DNA from: Synechococcus sp. JA-2-3B'a(2-13)
Lineage (GTDB): Bacteria > Cyanobacteriota > Cyanobacteriia > Thermostichales > Thermostichaceae
Assembly (NCBI RefSeq): GCF_000013225.1
Contig: NC_007776.1
Coordinates: forward strand, 2,982,501 to 3,046,500
Length of the DNA: 64,000 bases
Direction: 5' to 3'
Position 1 is the stretch's first letter. Each line of letters starts with the position of its first letter. Shown one piece after another: positions 52,810-62,700 of the stretch. Made by a program: the position numbers and the translations under genes. The notes under the pieces are model-generated. The model did not search any database and was not told the origin of the DNA. It saw only the letters and a list, made by a program, of their open reading frames with translations.

Positions 52810-53547
52810 ATGACTGCCGAAGAGAAGCAACCGATGGCCCCAGAAGATACCTATCCTGAACTACAGGAAGAAGAGATCGACGTAGAGGCAGAGCTGGAGA
52901 AGCTGATTTTGGAAGATAGCGAAGCAGAAGCCGGTACCTCCTCCGGAGAAACCGCAGCTGAGCCTTCTCCAGATCCCGGTGAAGCTCTCAAGCAGCTCCA
53001 GCACGAGTTGGAAGTTGTCCGCCAGCAACTCAAAGAGAAAGAAGACGCCTACCTGCGCCTCTACGCCGATTTTGAAAACTACCGGCGGCGTACCCAGCGG
53101 GAAAAAGAAGAGTTCAGCCAAAAAGAACGGCAGAAATTTGTGCTGGAGATCTTGCCTGTTGTGGACAGCTTTGAGCGGGCTCAGCAGCAGCTGAAGCTGG
53201 AAACCGACCGCGAGCGGGAGTTGCACAACAGCTACCAGAGCGTCTACCGCCTGCTGGTGGAATGCCTGAAGAAGATGGGCGTCTCCCGCATGAAATCGGT
53301 GGGCCAGCCCTTCGACCCCAACCTGCACGAAGCCATAGCCCGTCAGCCCAGCCCAGACTATCCTGAAGATGTGGTAGCCGTCGAATATCAGCCGGGTTAC
53401 AAGTTGGGGGACTTGGTGATCCGTCATGCCATGGTAGCCGTCTCGGCGGGCAGCCCCAGCTCTGAACCATCCCCCCCAGCCCAAGCCACCATCGAAGCTG
53501 GTCCGGAAAACACGCCCGCCTCTCCCCAAAACCCCCAACCTTCCTAG
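52810..53547 (+). CDS. grpE: Nucleotide exchange factor GrpE
   Basis: 245 residues from the ATG at 52810. It releases ADP from DnaK. A long acidic N-terminus (YPELQEEEIDVEAELEKLI) precedes the coiled coil (LQHELEVVRQQLKEKEDAYLRLYADFENYRRR) and the beta-wing domain (FDPNLHEAIARQP; GDLVIRHAMVAVS). About 35 Ser/Pro-rich residues extend the C-terminus. First gene of grpE-dnaK-dnaJ. I see no CIRCE inverted repeat upstream. Confidence 0.95.
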   Translation: MTAEEKQPMAPEDTYPELQEEEIDVEAELEKLILEDSEAEAGTSSGETAAEPSPDPGEALKQLQHELEVVRQQLKEKEDAYLRLYADFENYRRRTQREKEEFSQKERQKFVLEILPVVDSFERAQQQLKLETDRERELHNSYQSVYRLLVECLKKMGVSRMKSVGQPFDPNLHEAIARQPSPDYPEDVVAVEYQPGYKLGDLVIRHAMVAVSAGSPSSEPSPPAQATIEAGPENTPASPQNPQPS

Positions 53548-53726
53548 CCGAACTTGCTCACTTGAACCTTGACAAACAGAGCCAGAGCAGTCTCAGAAAC
53601 GCTACAGTAAAGCTACGGAGACGAAAGCAACGTCTGAAGGTTTCTGCGGGATTCTGGGCAGAATGCTTTTAAGATCCGTGGAATCGCGTTCTTGGGTTGA
53701 GACTTGGCGCACGGGAAGAGGGGGCT

Positions 53727-55535
53727 ATGGGTAAAGTCATCGGGATTGACCTGGGAACCACCAACAGTTGCGTGGCGGTTTTGGAAGGTGGTCAGCCCGT
53801 TGTGATCACCAACGCCGAGGGAGGGCGCACCACCCCCAGCATTGTCGGCTTCGCCAAGAACAACACCCGCTTGGTGGGCCAACTGGCCAAGCGCCAGGCG
53901 GTTACCAATGCTGAAAACACCATCTTCAGCATCAAACGCTTCATTGGCCGCACCTTTGCCGAGACCGAAGATGAGCGGAGGCGGGTTCCCTACAAGGTCA
54001 TCCCCGGTCGAGACAACATGGTGGAAGTGGTGGTGCAAGATCGCGCCTACACTCCGCAGGAGATCTCCGCCATGATCCTGCAAAAGCTGAAGGCCGATGC
54101 GGAGGCCTATCTGGGGGAGCCGGTGACCCAAGCCGTGATCACCGTTCCCGCCTATTTTACCGATGCCCAGCGGCAGGCCACCAAAGATGCGGGCACCATT
54201 GCCGGCCTGGAGGTGCTGCGCATCATCAACGAGCCGACAGCAGCCGCCCTGGCCTATGGCCTAGACAAACAAGATCAAGACCTACGCATTCTGGTTTTCG
54301 ATTTGGGTGGCGGCACCTTCGATGTCTCGGTGCTGCAACTGGGCAGCGGCGTGTTTGAGGTGCAAGCGACTGCCGGCAACAACCACCTGGGGGGGGATGA
54401 TTTCGACCAAAGAATTGTCGATTGGCTCATCCGTCAGTTTTTGGAGACGGAAGGGATCGACCTCTCGCGGGATCGCATGGCCCTGCAGCGGATGCGGGAG
54501 GCTGCTGAGAAGGCCAAAATTGAGCTGTCCAGCACCCAGGTTACACTCATTAACCTGCCTTTTATCACCGCCGACGATTCGGGGCCCAAGCACCTGGAAG
54601 TGGAGCTGACCCGCGGCAAGTTTGAGGAGTTGGTGCGGGATCTGGTGGAGGCCACCGTGGAGCCTACAGAACAGGCGCTGCGGGATGCTGACCTCTCCCC
54701 TGCAGACATCGACCGCGTGCTGCTGGTGGGCGGCTCTACTCGTATTCCCGCTGTCCAGGAGAAAATTCGGCAAATCTTCAAAAAAAACCCAGATCGCTCC
54801 GTCAACCCGGACGAGGCGGTGGCCCTTGGCGCTGCCATCCAGGCAGGCGTGGTGGGTGGAGAAGTGAAAGATCTACTGCTGCTGGACGTGATCCCTCTCT
54901 CGATTGGGGTGGAAACGCTGGGGGGAGTCTTCACCCGCATCATCGAGCGCAACACCACCATTCCCACCAGTAAAACCCAGATTTTCTCCACTGCCACCGA
55001 TGGCCAGAGTGTGGTGGAGATTCACGTCCTGCAGGGAGAGCGGGCCATGGCCAAAGACAACAAAACCTTGGGCCGCTTTCAGCTGACCGGGATCCCGCCG
55101 GCTCCCCGTGGGGTGCCCCAGATCGAGGTTTCTTTTGACATCGATGCCAACGGGATCTTGAAAGTCTCGGCTCGGGAAAAGGGGACAGGAATCGAGCAGA
55201 GCGTCAAGATCACCAACAACGGTGGCTTGAGCAGCAGCGAGATCGAGCGAATGCGTCGGGAAGCGGAGGCCTATGCCGAAGAAGATCAGCGCCGGCGGCA
55301 GTTGGTGGAAGCCCGCAACCAGTCAGATAGCCTGCTCTACAACTACGACAAAACCCTGCAGGAGCATGGCAATCGCCTCAGCGAAGCTCGAATCCAGCGG
55401 GGGGCTCAAGTGGCGGGCACATTGAGGGCATTGCTGGCAAATGATAACGTAGACTTAGCAACTTTACGGAACGCAATGGAAGAGCTGCGGGCTGTCCTGC
55501 TGGAGATGGGTAGCGAGATCTATGGAGCTCGCTGA
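53727..55535 (+). CDS. dnaK: Chaperone DnaK (DnaK2-type locus), short C-terminus
   Basis: 602 residues from the ATG at 53727. The ATPase domain has [60 protein letters not shown] and [14 protein letters not shown]. The linker [19 protein letters not shown] and the substrate-binding beta domain follow. The helical lid is present but the chain ends at EIYGAR, without the disordered acidic tail that brings typical DnaK to about 635 residues. The grpE-dnaK-dnaJ order matches the major dnaK2 locus of cyanobacteria. Confidence 0.95.
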   Translation: MGKVIGIDLGTTNSCVAVLEGGQPVVITNAEGGRTTPSIVGFAKNNTRLVGQLAKRQAVTNAENTIFSIKRFIGRTFAETEDERRRVPYKVIPGRDNMVEVVVQDRAYTPQEISAMILQKLKADAEAYLGEPVTQAVITVPAYFTDAQRQATKDAGTIAGLEVLRIINEPTAAALAYGLDKQDQDLRILVFDLGGGTFDVSVLQLGSGVFEVQATAGNNHLGGDDFDQRIVDWLIRQFLETEGIDLSRDRMALQRMREAAEKAKIELSSTQVTLINLPFITADDSGPKHLEVELTRGKFEELVRDLVEATVEPTEQALRDADLSPADIDRVLLVGGSTRIPAVQEKIRQIFKKNPDRSVNPDEAVALGAAIQAGVVGGEVKDLLLLDVIPLSIGVETLGGVFTRIIERNTTIPTSKTQIFSTATDGQSVVEIHVLQGERAMAKDNKTLGRFQLTGIPPAPRGVPQIEVSFDIDANGILKVSAREKGTGIEQSVKITNNGGLSSSEIERMRREAEAYAEEDQRRRQLVEARNQSDSLLYNYDKTLQEHGNRLSEARIQRGAQVAGTLRALLANDNVDLATLRNAMEELRAVLLEMGSEIYGAR

Positions 55536-55665
55536 GGATTCTAGGCAACTGCTTGCTCTCCCCCAGCTCCGGTGCCTTGTAGGTCTGCTTCGGTTGTGCT
55601 GCCTGACAAGTTGCATCTCAAGTGTGTCTGATGTTTTGATCTTTAACCTCTTCTGAAGCGCTTCT

Positions 55666-56850
55666 ATGGCTCGCGACTACTATGAAATCTTGGGGGTTAG
55701 CCGCGATAGCTCCAAAGAGGAGATCAAGCGCGCCTATCGACGGTTGGCTCGTAAGTACCACCCGGATGTCAACAAGGAGCCAGGCGCCGAGGAGCGCTTC
55801 AAGGAGATCAACCGTGCCTATGAGGTGCTCTCTGATAATGAGCTGAAAGCCCGCTACGATCGCTTTGGAGAAGCGGGTTTGAGTGGAGCTGCTGCGGCAG
55901 CAAGTGGATTCCAGGATTTTGCGGGGATGGGTGGCTTTGCCGACATTTTCGAGAGCTTTTTCACCAACTTTGCAGGGGCAGGAGCCAGCTATGCCCGCAG
56001 TCGCCAGGGGCCGGTACGGGGCGATGATCTGCGCTTTGACCTAAAACTGGAGTTTCTGGAAGCCATCTTCGGCGGCGAAAAGCAAATTCGCATCAGCCAC
56101 CTGGAGGTCTGCAATGTCTGTGGGGGCAGCGGGGCCAAGCCCGGTACGGAGGTGAAAACTTGCCCCACCTGCGGAGGCAGCGGTCAGGTGCGACGGGCAA
56201 CCCGCACGCCGTTTGGCAACTTCACTCAGGTCTCGGTTTGTCCCACCTGTGGTGGCAGCGGTCAGGTGTTGGAGGAGCCCTGCTACAACTGCAACGGCGA
56301 GGGCTTGGCCCAAACCACGAAGAAACTGCGCATTAACATCCCAGCCGGCGTGGATAGTGGCACCCGTTTGCGGGTTTCCGGGGAAGGCGATGCCGGTCGA
56401 CGCGGTGGCCCGCCCGGGGATCTCTACGTCTACCTATTCGTGGAACCGGATCCCGACTTCCAGCGAGATGGCCTGACCATTCTCTCGGAGGTGCGGGTGA
56501 GCTATTTGCAGGCCATCTTGGGGGCCAAGGTCTCTGTGCCCACCGTGGACTCGAAAGCCGGCCTGGAGGAGGAGGTGGAGCTGACCATCCCAGCCGGATC
56601 CCAGCCGGGTACAGTGCTGACCCTGGAGGGCAAGGGGGTACCTCGCATTGGCAACCCGATGTCTCGGGGCGACCACCAAATCACCTTGGTGGTGGAGATC
56701 CCCACCCGCATCAGCTCAGAAGAGCGGGAATTGCTCATGCGCCTGGCTGAGCTGCACGGAGAACGCATCAACAAGCGGGATGGTTTCTTGGGCGGGTTGT
56801 TGCGGGGGCTGGCCCAGATGCCTGGCAACCGGGAGCGTGAGGAAGAATGA
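55666..56850 (+). CDS. dnaJ: Chaperone DnaJ (type I Hsp40)
   Basis: 394 residues. J domain with the HPD tripeptide ([11 protein letters not shown], about residues 31-36), a Gly/Phe/Ala linker, and four zinc-finger repeats, about 145-215 ([32 protein letters not shown]), then two C-terminal substrate-binding domains. It stimulates the ATPase of DnaK and delivers substrates. The stop overlaps the tusA-like start by 4 bases (ATGA). Confidence 0.96.
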   Translation: MARDYYEILGVSRDSSKEEIKRAYRRLARKYHPDVNKEPGAEERFKEINRAYEVLSDNELKARYDRFGEAGLSGAAAAASGFQDFAGMGGFADIFESFFTNFAGAGASYARSRQGPVRGDDLRFDLKLEFLEAIFGGEKQIRISHLEVCNVCGGSGAKPGTEVKTCPTCGGSGQVRRATRTPFGNFTQVSVCPTCGGSGQVLEEPCYNCNGEGLAQTTKKLRINIPAGVDSGTRLRVSGEGDAGRRGGPPGDLYVYLFVEPDPDFQRDGLTILSEVRVSYLQAILGAKVSVPTVDSKAGLEEEVELTIPAGSQPGTVLTLEGKGVPRIGNPMSRGDHQITLVVEIPTRISSEERELLMRLAELHGERINKRDGFLGGLLRGLAQMPGNREREEE

Positions 56851-57116
56851 CTGCAGAGGCTGTTTCGTCGGAAGAGGTCAAGTTTATCCTTGACCAGCGC
56901 GGGATCCCTTGCCCACTTAACTACGTGCGGGCGAAGCTGCGCCTGGAGCGCATGGCTCCTGGAGAACTGCTGGAGCTATGGCTGGATGCGGGAGAACCCC
57001 TGGAGCAGGTGCCCAACAGTCTAGCCATGGCCGGGCATCGGATTGAGGGACAGGCGGCTGCCCCCGAAGGCCATCACATTCTCTGGGTGCGTCGCGGCAC
57101 GCCTGAGTCGGCATGA
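56847..57116 (+). CDS. TusA/SirA-like sulfur-carrier family protein
   Basis: 89 residues. The diagnostic [21 protein letters not shown] contains the CPxN active-site Cys of the TusA family, followed by the usual [18 protein letters not shown]. TusA proteins carry persulfide for tRNA thiolation and related pathways. The 4-base overlaps on both sides (dnaJ and rsgA) show tight translational coupling, and this order recurs in cyanobacteria as I recall it. Confidence 0.9.
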   Translation: MTAEAVSSEEVKFILDQRGIPCPLNYVRAKLRLERMAPGELLELWLDAGEPLEQVPNSLAMAGHRIEGQAAAPEGHHILWVRRGTPESA

Positions 57117-58141
57117 GCCCGGTGAAACCGGAAGGAAAAGATTGTACCGGCTGGGTGCGCGCAGCGCAGGCCAACTTTTATCGCGTGCGGATCGATCCGA
57201 GTTTGGCCGCCCTTTTTCCCGAGATCCCGGCTCAGTTTCCGGCTCAAAAGCCCACCCCGGCGGAGATTCTCTGTACCAGCCGGGCCAAGCTGAAAAAAAC
57301 GGGCCAGCAGGTGATGGTGGGGGACTGGGTGGAGGTGCGCTTGCCGCCTGCTGCCGCCGACCTCTGGCCGGAGCGGGGGGTGATCGAGGCGATCCTGCCG
57401 CGGCGCACTCAGCTGCCTCGACCCGCTATTGCCAACGCAACCCAAGTTCTGGTGGTGGTGGCCCTGGCCGAGCCCGACCCTGAGCCCAACGCCCTCAGTC
57501 GTCTGCTGGTGCAAGCCGAGGCCAGCCAACTGCGGGTTCAGGTGGTGTTGAACAAATGCGACTGCGTGGATCCAGAAGTGGCGACAACTTGGGTGGAGCG
57601 TCTGCAGAGGTGGGGATATGAGCCTCTGTTGGTCAGTGCCCACACCCAAGCTGGGATCCCCCAGTTGCAACAGTGCTGTCGAGATCAGATCTCGGTGGTG
57701 ATGGGCCCTTCCGGGGTGGGCAAATCCAGCTTGCTCAATCGGCTGCTGCCGGACGTTCGGCTGGCCACTCAGGCCGTCTCCAGACGTTTGGGCCATGGTC
57801 GGCACACCACCCGCCATGTGGAGCTGTTTCCTTTGCCGGAAGGCGGTTGGATCGCCGATTCGCCGGGATTCAATGCTGGCGAAGGGATCCCGCCGGTGCA
57901 TCCTTTGCAGTTGATACGGTGCTTCCCCGAAGTAAGGGATCGCTTGGGCGCCTGTCAGTTTCGCGATTGCCTGCACCATCGAGAGCCGGGCTGTGGGCTC
58001 CGAGATCTGGATTGGGAACGACGGACTTTTTACTTGCAGCTTTTGCAAGAAGTCCAGCAGGTGCAAAAGGCATCGGTGGGCCTTATCCAGCCTGGCCAAG
58101 ATCCCAGTCTCGCCAGAATTGCGCGAAAGACCCCAATCTGA
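57113..58141 (+). CDS. rsgA: Ribosome small-subunit GTPase RsgA
   Basis: 342 residues. RsgA is a circularly permuted GTPase that helps 30S maturation. It has an OB-fold N-terminus, G4 VLNKCD (about residue 144) before G1 GPSGVGKSSLLN (about 202) and G3 DSPGF (about 249), then the zinc site CQFRDCLHHREPGC. The order G4-G1-G3 confirms the permuted fold. Last gene of the dnaJ-tusA-rsgA run. Confidence 0.95.
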   Translation: MSPVKPEGKDCTGWVRAAQANFYRVRIDPSLAALFPEIPAQFPAQKPTPAEILCTSRAKLKKTGQQVMVGDWVEVRLPPAAADLWPERGVIEAILPRRTQLPRPAIANATQVLVVVALAEPDPEPNALSRLLVQAEASQLRVQVVLNKCDCVDPEVATTWVERLQRWGYEPLLVSAHTQAGIPQLQQCCRDQISVVMGPSGVGKSSLLNRLLPDVRLATQAVSRRLGHGRHTTRHVELFPLPEGGWIADSPGFNAGEGIPPVHPLQLIRCFPEVRDRLGACQFRDCLHHREPGCGLRDLDWERRTFYLQLLQEVQQVQKASVGLIQPGQDPSLARIARKTPI

Positions 58142-58213
58142 GGACTATAGTCATTCCAAACTAGATTGAGACACTCCTCAAGCATTCCGTGCAGCTTCTG
58201 CGACCACTCCCAG

Positions 58214-58236
58214 CCCCTCTTCCTTTGGGAGAGGGG
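58214..58236. repeat. Strong hairpin after rsgA
   Basis: CCCCTCT at 58214-58220 pairs with AGAGGGG at 58230-58236, with inner CC/GG and a TTT loop. No T-run follows, so it is a weak candidate for a terminator. Similar CCCTCT palindromes are common dispersed repeats in cyanobacteria. Confidence 0.5.
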
Positions 58237-58301
58237 AGTTAGGAACCAATACACAAATGTTTCATTCCTGTCTAAAATGACTATAAAACGACCGTAGAAT
58301 G

Positions 58302-58883
58302 TCAGGTGGACCAGATCTTGCGGATGGGCAAGGTGAAGCCCGGCAGCACGTCCTCTCCCGATAAGGTTTCCGGATCTTCGACCAATTCCGGCGCTTGCCC
58401 TTGTCGGTAGATCATCACCCGCTTGGCCTTGGGATCCAGCAGCCACCCCAGCCGGCAGCCGTTGTCCATGTATTCTTGCATCTTGGCCTGAGTTTGAATC
58501 CAAGAGTCGGTGGGCGAGAGGATCTCCACCACAAAATCGGGGCACAGGGGCAAAAATCCTTGGCGGGTTTCCGGATCCAAAGCTTCCCACTTTTCAATCG
58601 GGATCCAGGCCAAATCAGGGGAGCGGTCGCTGCCTGAAGGCAAGGAAAATCCGGTGGAAGAATCAAAGCTTTTCCCTCGGCCCGATTGCCGATTCCAAAC
58701 ATAAACTTCCCCGGCAATTTCAAAGTTAAGATTGCCCGTTTCCCCACCGGTTGGAGACATGATGACCAATTCTCCTTGGGCAGTACGCTCCAGCTTCAGC
58801 TCAGGATTGGCGGCACAAAGCCGGATAAAATCTGCTCGGCTGAGGGTTATCAGGGGAGATAGATTCAGAGTCAGAGCAGCCAT
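58302..58883 (-). CDS. Uma2-family (DUF820) putative nuclease, copy A
   Basis: 193 residues. Uma2 proteins have a PD-(D/E)xK nuclease-like fold and are greatly expanded in cyanobacteria; activity is unproven. Seen here: LSRADFIRLCAANPELKLERT, LVIMSPTGGETG, PDLAWIPIEKWEAL and the core CPDFVVEILSPTDS with Asp and Glu, then a Lys region (QTQAKMQEYMDNGCRLGWLLDP). It shares 178 of 193 residues with copy B at 59065; nine of the 15 differences fall in residues 51-62. Confidence 0.88.
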   Translation of the reverse strand: MAALTLNLSPLITLSRADFIRLCAANPELKLERTAQGELVIMSPTGGETGNLNFEIAGEVYVWNRQSGRGKSFDSSTGFSLPSGSDRSPDLAWIPIEKWEALDPETRQGFLPLCPDFVVEILSPTDSWIQTQAKMQEYMDNGCRLGWLLDPKAKRVMIYRQGQAPELVEDPETLSGEDVLPGFTLPIRKIWST

Positions 58884-59064
58884 GGTAGTGTGACTCCGCC
58901 TGTTTTTGGCCTATCGCTCAACATTTTTACTGCAGCTGTTTCCAAGGTTGGGAGAGTTCTGCAATTCCGATCCCTGTCATGCAAGAGATCCATCTGAGTT
59001 AGCTGGGTTAAGGGTGTGGAAAAAATCTGTATCAGGGATCGTAAATCCGTGAAAGCTACTCATA

Positions 59065-59646
59065 TCAAGCCGACCAGATCTTGCGAATGGGCAAGGTGAA
59101 GCCCGGCAGCACGTCCTCTCCTGATAGGGTTTCCGGATCTTCGACCAATTCCGGCGCTTGCCCTTGTCGGTAGATCATCACCCGCTTAGCCTTGGGATCC
59201 AGCAGCCACCCCAGCCGGCAGCCGTTGTCCATGTATTCTTGCATCTTGGCCTGAGTTTGGATCCAAGAATCGGTGGGCGAGAGGATCTCCACCACAAAAT
59301 CGGGGCACAAGGGCAAAAATCCTTGACGGACTGAGGGATCCAAAGCTTCCCACTTTTCAATCGGGATCCAGGCCAAATCAGGGGAGCGGTCGCTGCCTGA
59401 AGGCAAGGAAAATCCGGTGGAAGAATCAAAGCTTTTCCCTCGGCCCGATTGCCGATTCCAAAGGGTTAAGTCTGTGGTGATTTCGGCATTCCAGTGGCCG
59501 GTTTCCCCGCCGGTTGGAGACATGATAACCAATTCTCCTTGAGCGGTACGCTCCAGCTTCAAGTCAGGATTGGCGGCACAAAGCCGAATAAAATCTGCTC
59601 GGCTCAGGGTTGTCAGGGGGGATAGATTCAGAGTCAGAGCAACCAT
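59065..59646 (-). CDS. Uma2-family (DUF820) putative nuclease, copy B
   Basis: 193 residues, tandem paralogue of copy A, 181 bases upstream of it on the same strand. The same catalytic-like residues are present (PDLAWIP, CPDFVVEILSPTDS). Residues 51-62 read HWNAEITTDLTL instead of NLNFEIAGEVYV, while flanking segments are identical, suggesting a replaced tract. The nucleotide sequence outside that tract is also nearly identical, so the duplication is recent or kept alike by gene conversion. Confidence 0.88.
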   Translation of the reverse strand: MVALTLNLSPLTTLSRADFIRLCAANPDLKLERTAQGELVIMSPTGGETGHWNAEITTDLTLWNRQSGRGKSFDSSTGFSLPSGSDRSPDLAWIPIEKWEALDPSVRQGFLPLCPDFVVEILSPTDSWIQTQAKMQEYMDNGCRLGWLLDPKAKRVMIYRQGQAPELVEDPETLSGEDVLPGFTLPIRKIWSA

Positions 59647-59734
59647 GGCAGGCGTTTGGACACTCCTAAACCATTCTTAGAATGAGCCTAATGGGACCTC
59701 AGGATTTGCCCTCTGCTCTTAACCAAGCCACATC

Positions 59735-62700
59735 TTAACTGGGGTGAGGGGCGGGTTTGGTCAGGCCGATCACCTGAGTGTATGCACCGCGGGCCTGGGT
59801 TACACCAATGGTGTGCTCAGCTTTTTCGATCATGGGGCGGCGTAAACTGACCACCAAAAACTGCGCCTGACGAGATTGCTGCCAGATCATATTGGCCAAT
59901 TTTTCCACATTGGCCCCGTCCAAAAACATATCTACTTCATCAAAGGCGTAAAAGCTGGAAGGGCGGAATCGCTGCAGAGCAAAAATAAAGCTGAGGGCTG
60001 TCAAGGATTTTTCTCCTCCCGACATGGCGCTGAGACGGCGCACCGGCTTGCCTTTGGGGTGGGCCACCAAGGTTAGACCGCCTGCGAAGGGATCCTCTGG
60101 GTTTTCCAATTCCAAATGGCCATCCCCATCGGAAAGTTGGGCAAAGATGGTCTGAAAATGGCCGTTGACGGCATGAAAGGCATCCAAGAAGGCTTGCCGA
60201 CGCAGGGTGGAAAAGTTCTCGATGCGCAGCAACAACTCGGTGCGCTCTTGGTGCAGGGTTTCCAGTTTGGCGCTGAGATCCCGCAGGCGAGCTTGGGTCT
60301 GTTCGTATTCGGCAATGGCCAGCATGTTTACCGGCTCCAGGGATCGCAATTGCTCTTCGATTTTGCGTTTTTGCCGTTGCAGCTCGTCTAGGGTCAGGGT
60401 GGCGGGCAAGTTGGGCAGCGGATCCGGCAGCTCTTGGGCCACCGCTTGCAGTTGGGTTTGCAGTTGGGCCAGCAGGGCCTCTTTTTCCTGTTGTTGGGTG
60501 AGGGCGTTGTAGCGTTCCCACTCCAGGCGTTGGATTTGCTGTTGTTGGGCCCGCAGTTGAAATTCCTGCCGATCTCGCTCTTGGCGCAGGTGGGAAAGTC
60601 GGGCCTCGATCTGGCTCATCTGTTGCCGTTGCTCGGCAAGGTGTTGCTGGATTTGGCCAAGGGTGGCTTGGGCTTGGACGATTTGCTCCTGCAGATAGGC
60701 TTGGCGCTGTTTGCTCTCCTGCAGGCGCTCCTGGTGGTGCTGGATTTGGGCCTGTTTCAGGTGTTGTTGGCCGGAGTTCTCCTGCTGTTGCCGCTCCAGT
60801 TGGGTCAGTTGCTGCTGCAGCTCTGCCAAGCGACTTTCCTGCTGCTGCACCGTCTGCTGCAGTTGCTGCCAATGTTGGTTCACCGGGGATCCCTCCAGTT
60901 GGCTGAGCTTGAGGGTGAGATCGGCCAGGCGCTGTTGCAAGGGATCCCAACGCAGTTGAATCTGCTGGAGCCGCTGCTGGATCTGGTGGCTTTCGCTTTG
61001 CCTTTGCGCCAGGGATCCCTGCAGGTGTTGCAGGCGGGCCTGTTGCTTTTGGCAGTCGGCTTGGTGCCGCTCCAGATATTGCTGGGCTTGCAGGGCGTCT
61101 TGGCGAGCCAGGAGCAGGGCTTGGGCCAGTTGTTTTTCGCGGGCTTGGGCTGCTTGTAGGCGCAGGGTGAGGGCGGCCAGCAGTTCCTCCAGCTCGGCCA
61201 AGCGGGAGCGCAAGGCGGCCTCCTCGGAAGGTTCGCCGACAGAAAAATGGATCCCAGCTCGCTGGGGGGCGCTGCCGCCGGTCATGGCGCCCGAAGTTTC
61301 CAACAGCTCCCCTTCCAGAGTAACCATGCGGTGCTTGCCGATGTGGGGCTGGGCCAGCTCTAGGCTTTGGAAAACCAGGGTGGAGCCGAACACAAAGCCG
61401 AAAACATCCCGGTAGCGCTCTTCAAAACGCACCAAACGAATGGCGTAGTCGATCAGGCCGTCCAATTTCAGGGGGCTGGGGGGGCGGGTGGGCTGGAGCT
61501 TATTCAAGGGCAAAAAGGTGGCGCGTCCGGCTTTTTCCCGTTTCAAAAAGTTGACAGCGCTCACGGCCACGGTGTCATCCTCCACCACCACAAAGTGCAG
61601 CCGGTTGCCTGCTGCAACCTCCAGGGCCAGTTGATACTGGGGATCCACCTGCCCCAACTGGGCCACCAACCCCAAAACCCCCGGCAGACGGGCACTCAGG
61701 ATGGCTTGGGTCGCCCGGGATCCCTGGGATTCTTGCAACACTTGGCGGCGGGTTTCCCATTTGTCCAGTTGCCGCTGCTTGGCGTGCAGCTCGACGGTGA
61801 GGCGTTCGTGGGTGGCGCGATCCAACTCCAGGCTGGCCTGCAGTTGCGCCAGCTCTTGGGCCAAAGTTTGAACCTGAGCTTCCGACTGTCGGCAAGTGTG
61901 TTCCAGCTCGGCGGTGAGGGCCAGGTGGGATCCCAGCCACGCCTCGATCTGGGCAATCTCCGCCTGGATCTCTTGGCTTTGCCGTTCCAGTTGCCGTTGT
62001 CGCTCTTGCAGGCGAATTTGCTCCTGTTGGAGAGGCTCCTGTTCGGCGCGAAGTTCCTCAATGTGGCGGGTGAGGTAGCGCTGCTGTTTCACCCAGGCAT
62101 CAGCGGATTGGGCTAGGGCGCGCAGCTGTTCGCGGCTCTGTTCCAAGCTAATTTGGGCTTTCTGAACCTGGGCCTGCAGGGATCCCTGGGCTTGGGCCAG
62201 TTGCTCTTGTTGGCTGTGCAGGTGTTCCAGCTCCGCCTGCAGATGCTGCTGTTGGGCTTGGCACTCCTGATGTAGGCGCTGCGCTTGCTGGATCTCCTCC
62301 TGCCAGGCTGCGATCTGTCGGCTGACCTGTTGCCGCTGTGCTTCGGCGGCGGCGATTTGGGCTTGCAGGTGCAGGTATTCCTCCTCTCCAAGAGCATGGA
62401 TGCGGCTTTGCAACTCGCCCAGGGCGGCTTCGGCCTGTTGCAAATGATCGTTCAAGGTCTGCACCTGAGCAGTGGCCTGCTCCTGAGTTTCCAGAAACCG
62501 CTGAATGGCCGCCTGGGTTTCTTCCACTTGGACTTGCAAATGCCGCCAAAGCAACACCTGTTGCTGCTGCCCCAGCGTTTGCAGCTGCAGCCGCAGTTGC
62601 TGATGGTGTTGAGCCTTTTCGCTCTCTTTGAGCAGCCGTTCTCCCTGGGCTTGCCATTCCTGTTCGATGAGCCGAAAACGCTCAATTTGTTCCCGCACCG

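Noticed and set aside
53548-53726. CIRCE or heat-shock promoter before dnaK
   Set aside because: A TTGACA is present near 53569 but no -10 at proper spacing, and no TTAGCACTC-N9-GAGTGCTAA inverted repeat is seen there or before grpE.
59940-60950. A 336-codon frame inside smc
   Set aside because: Out-of-frame reading of the repetitive coiled-coil part; low-complexity Ala/Pro/Gly composition.
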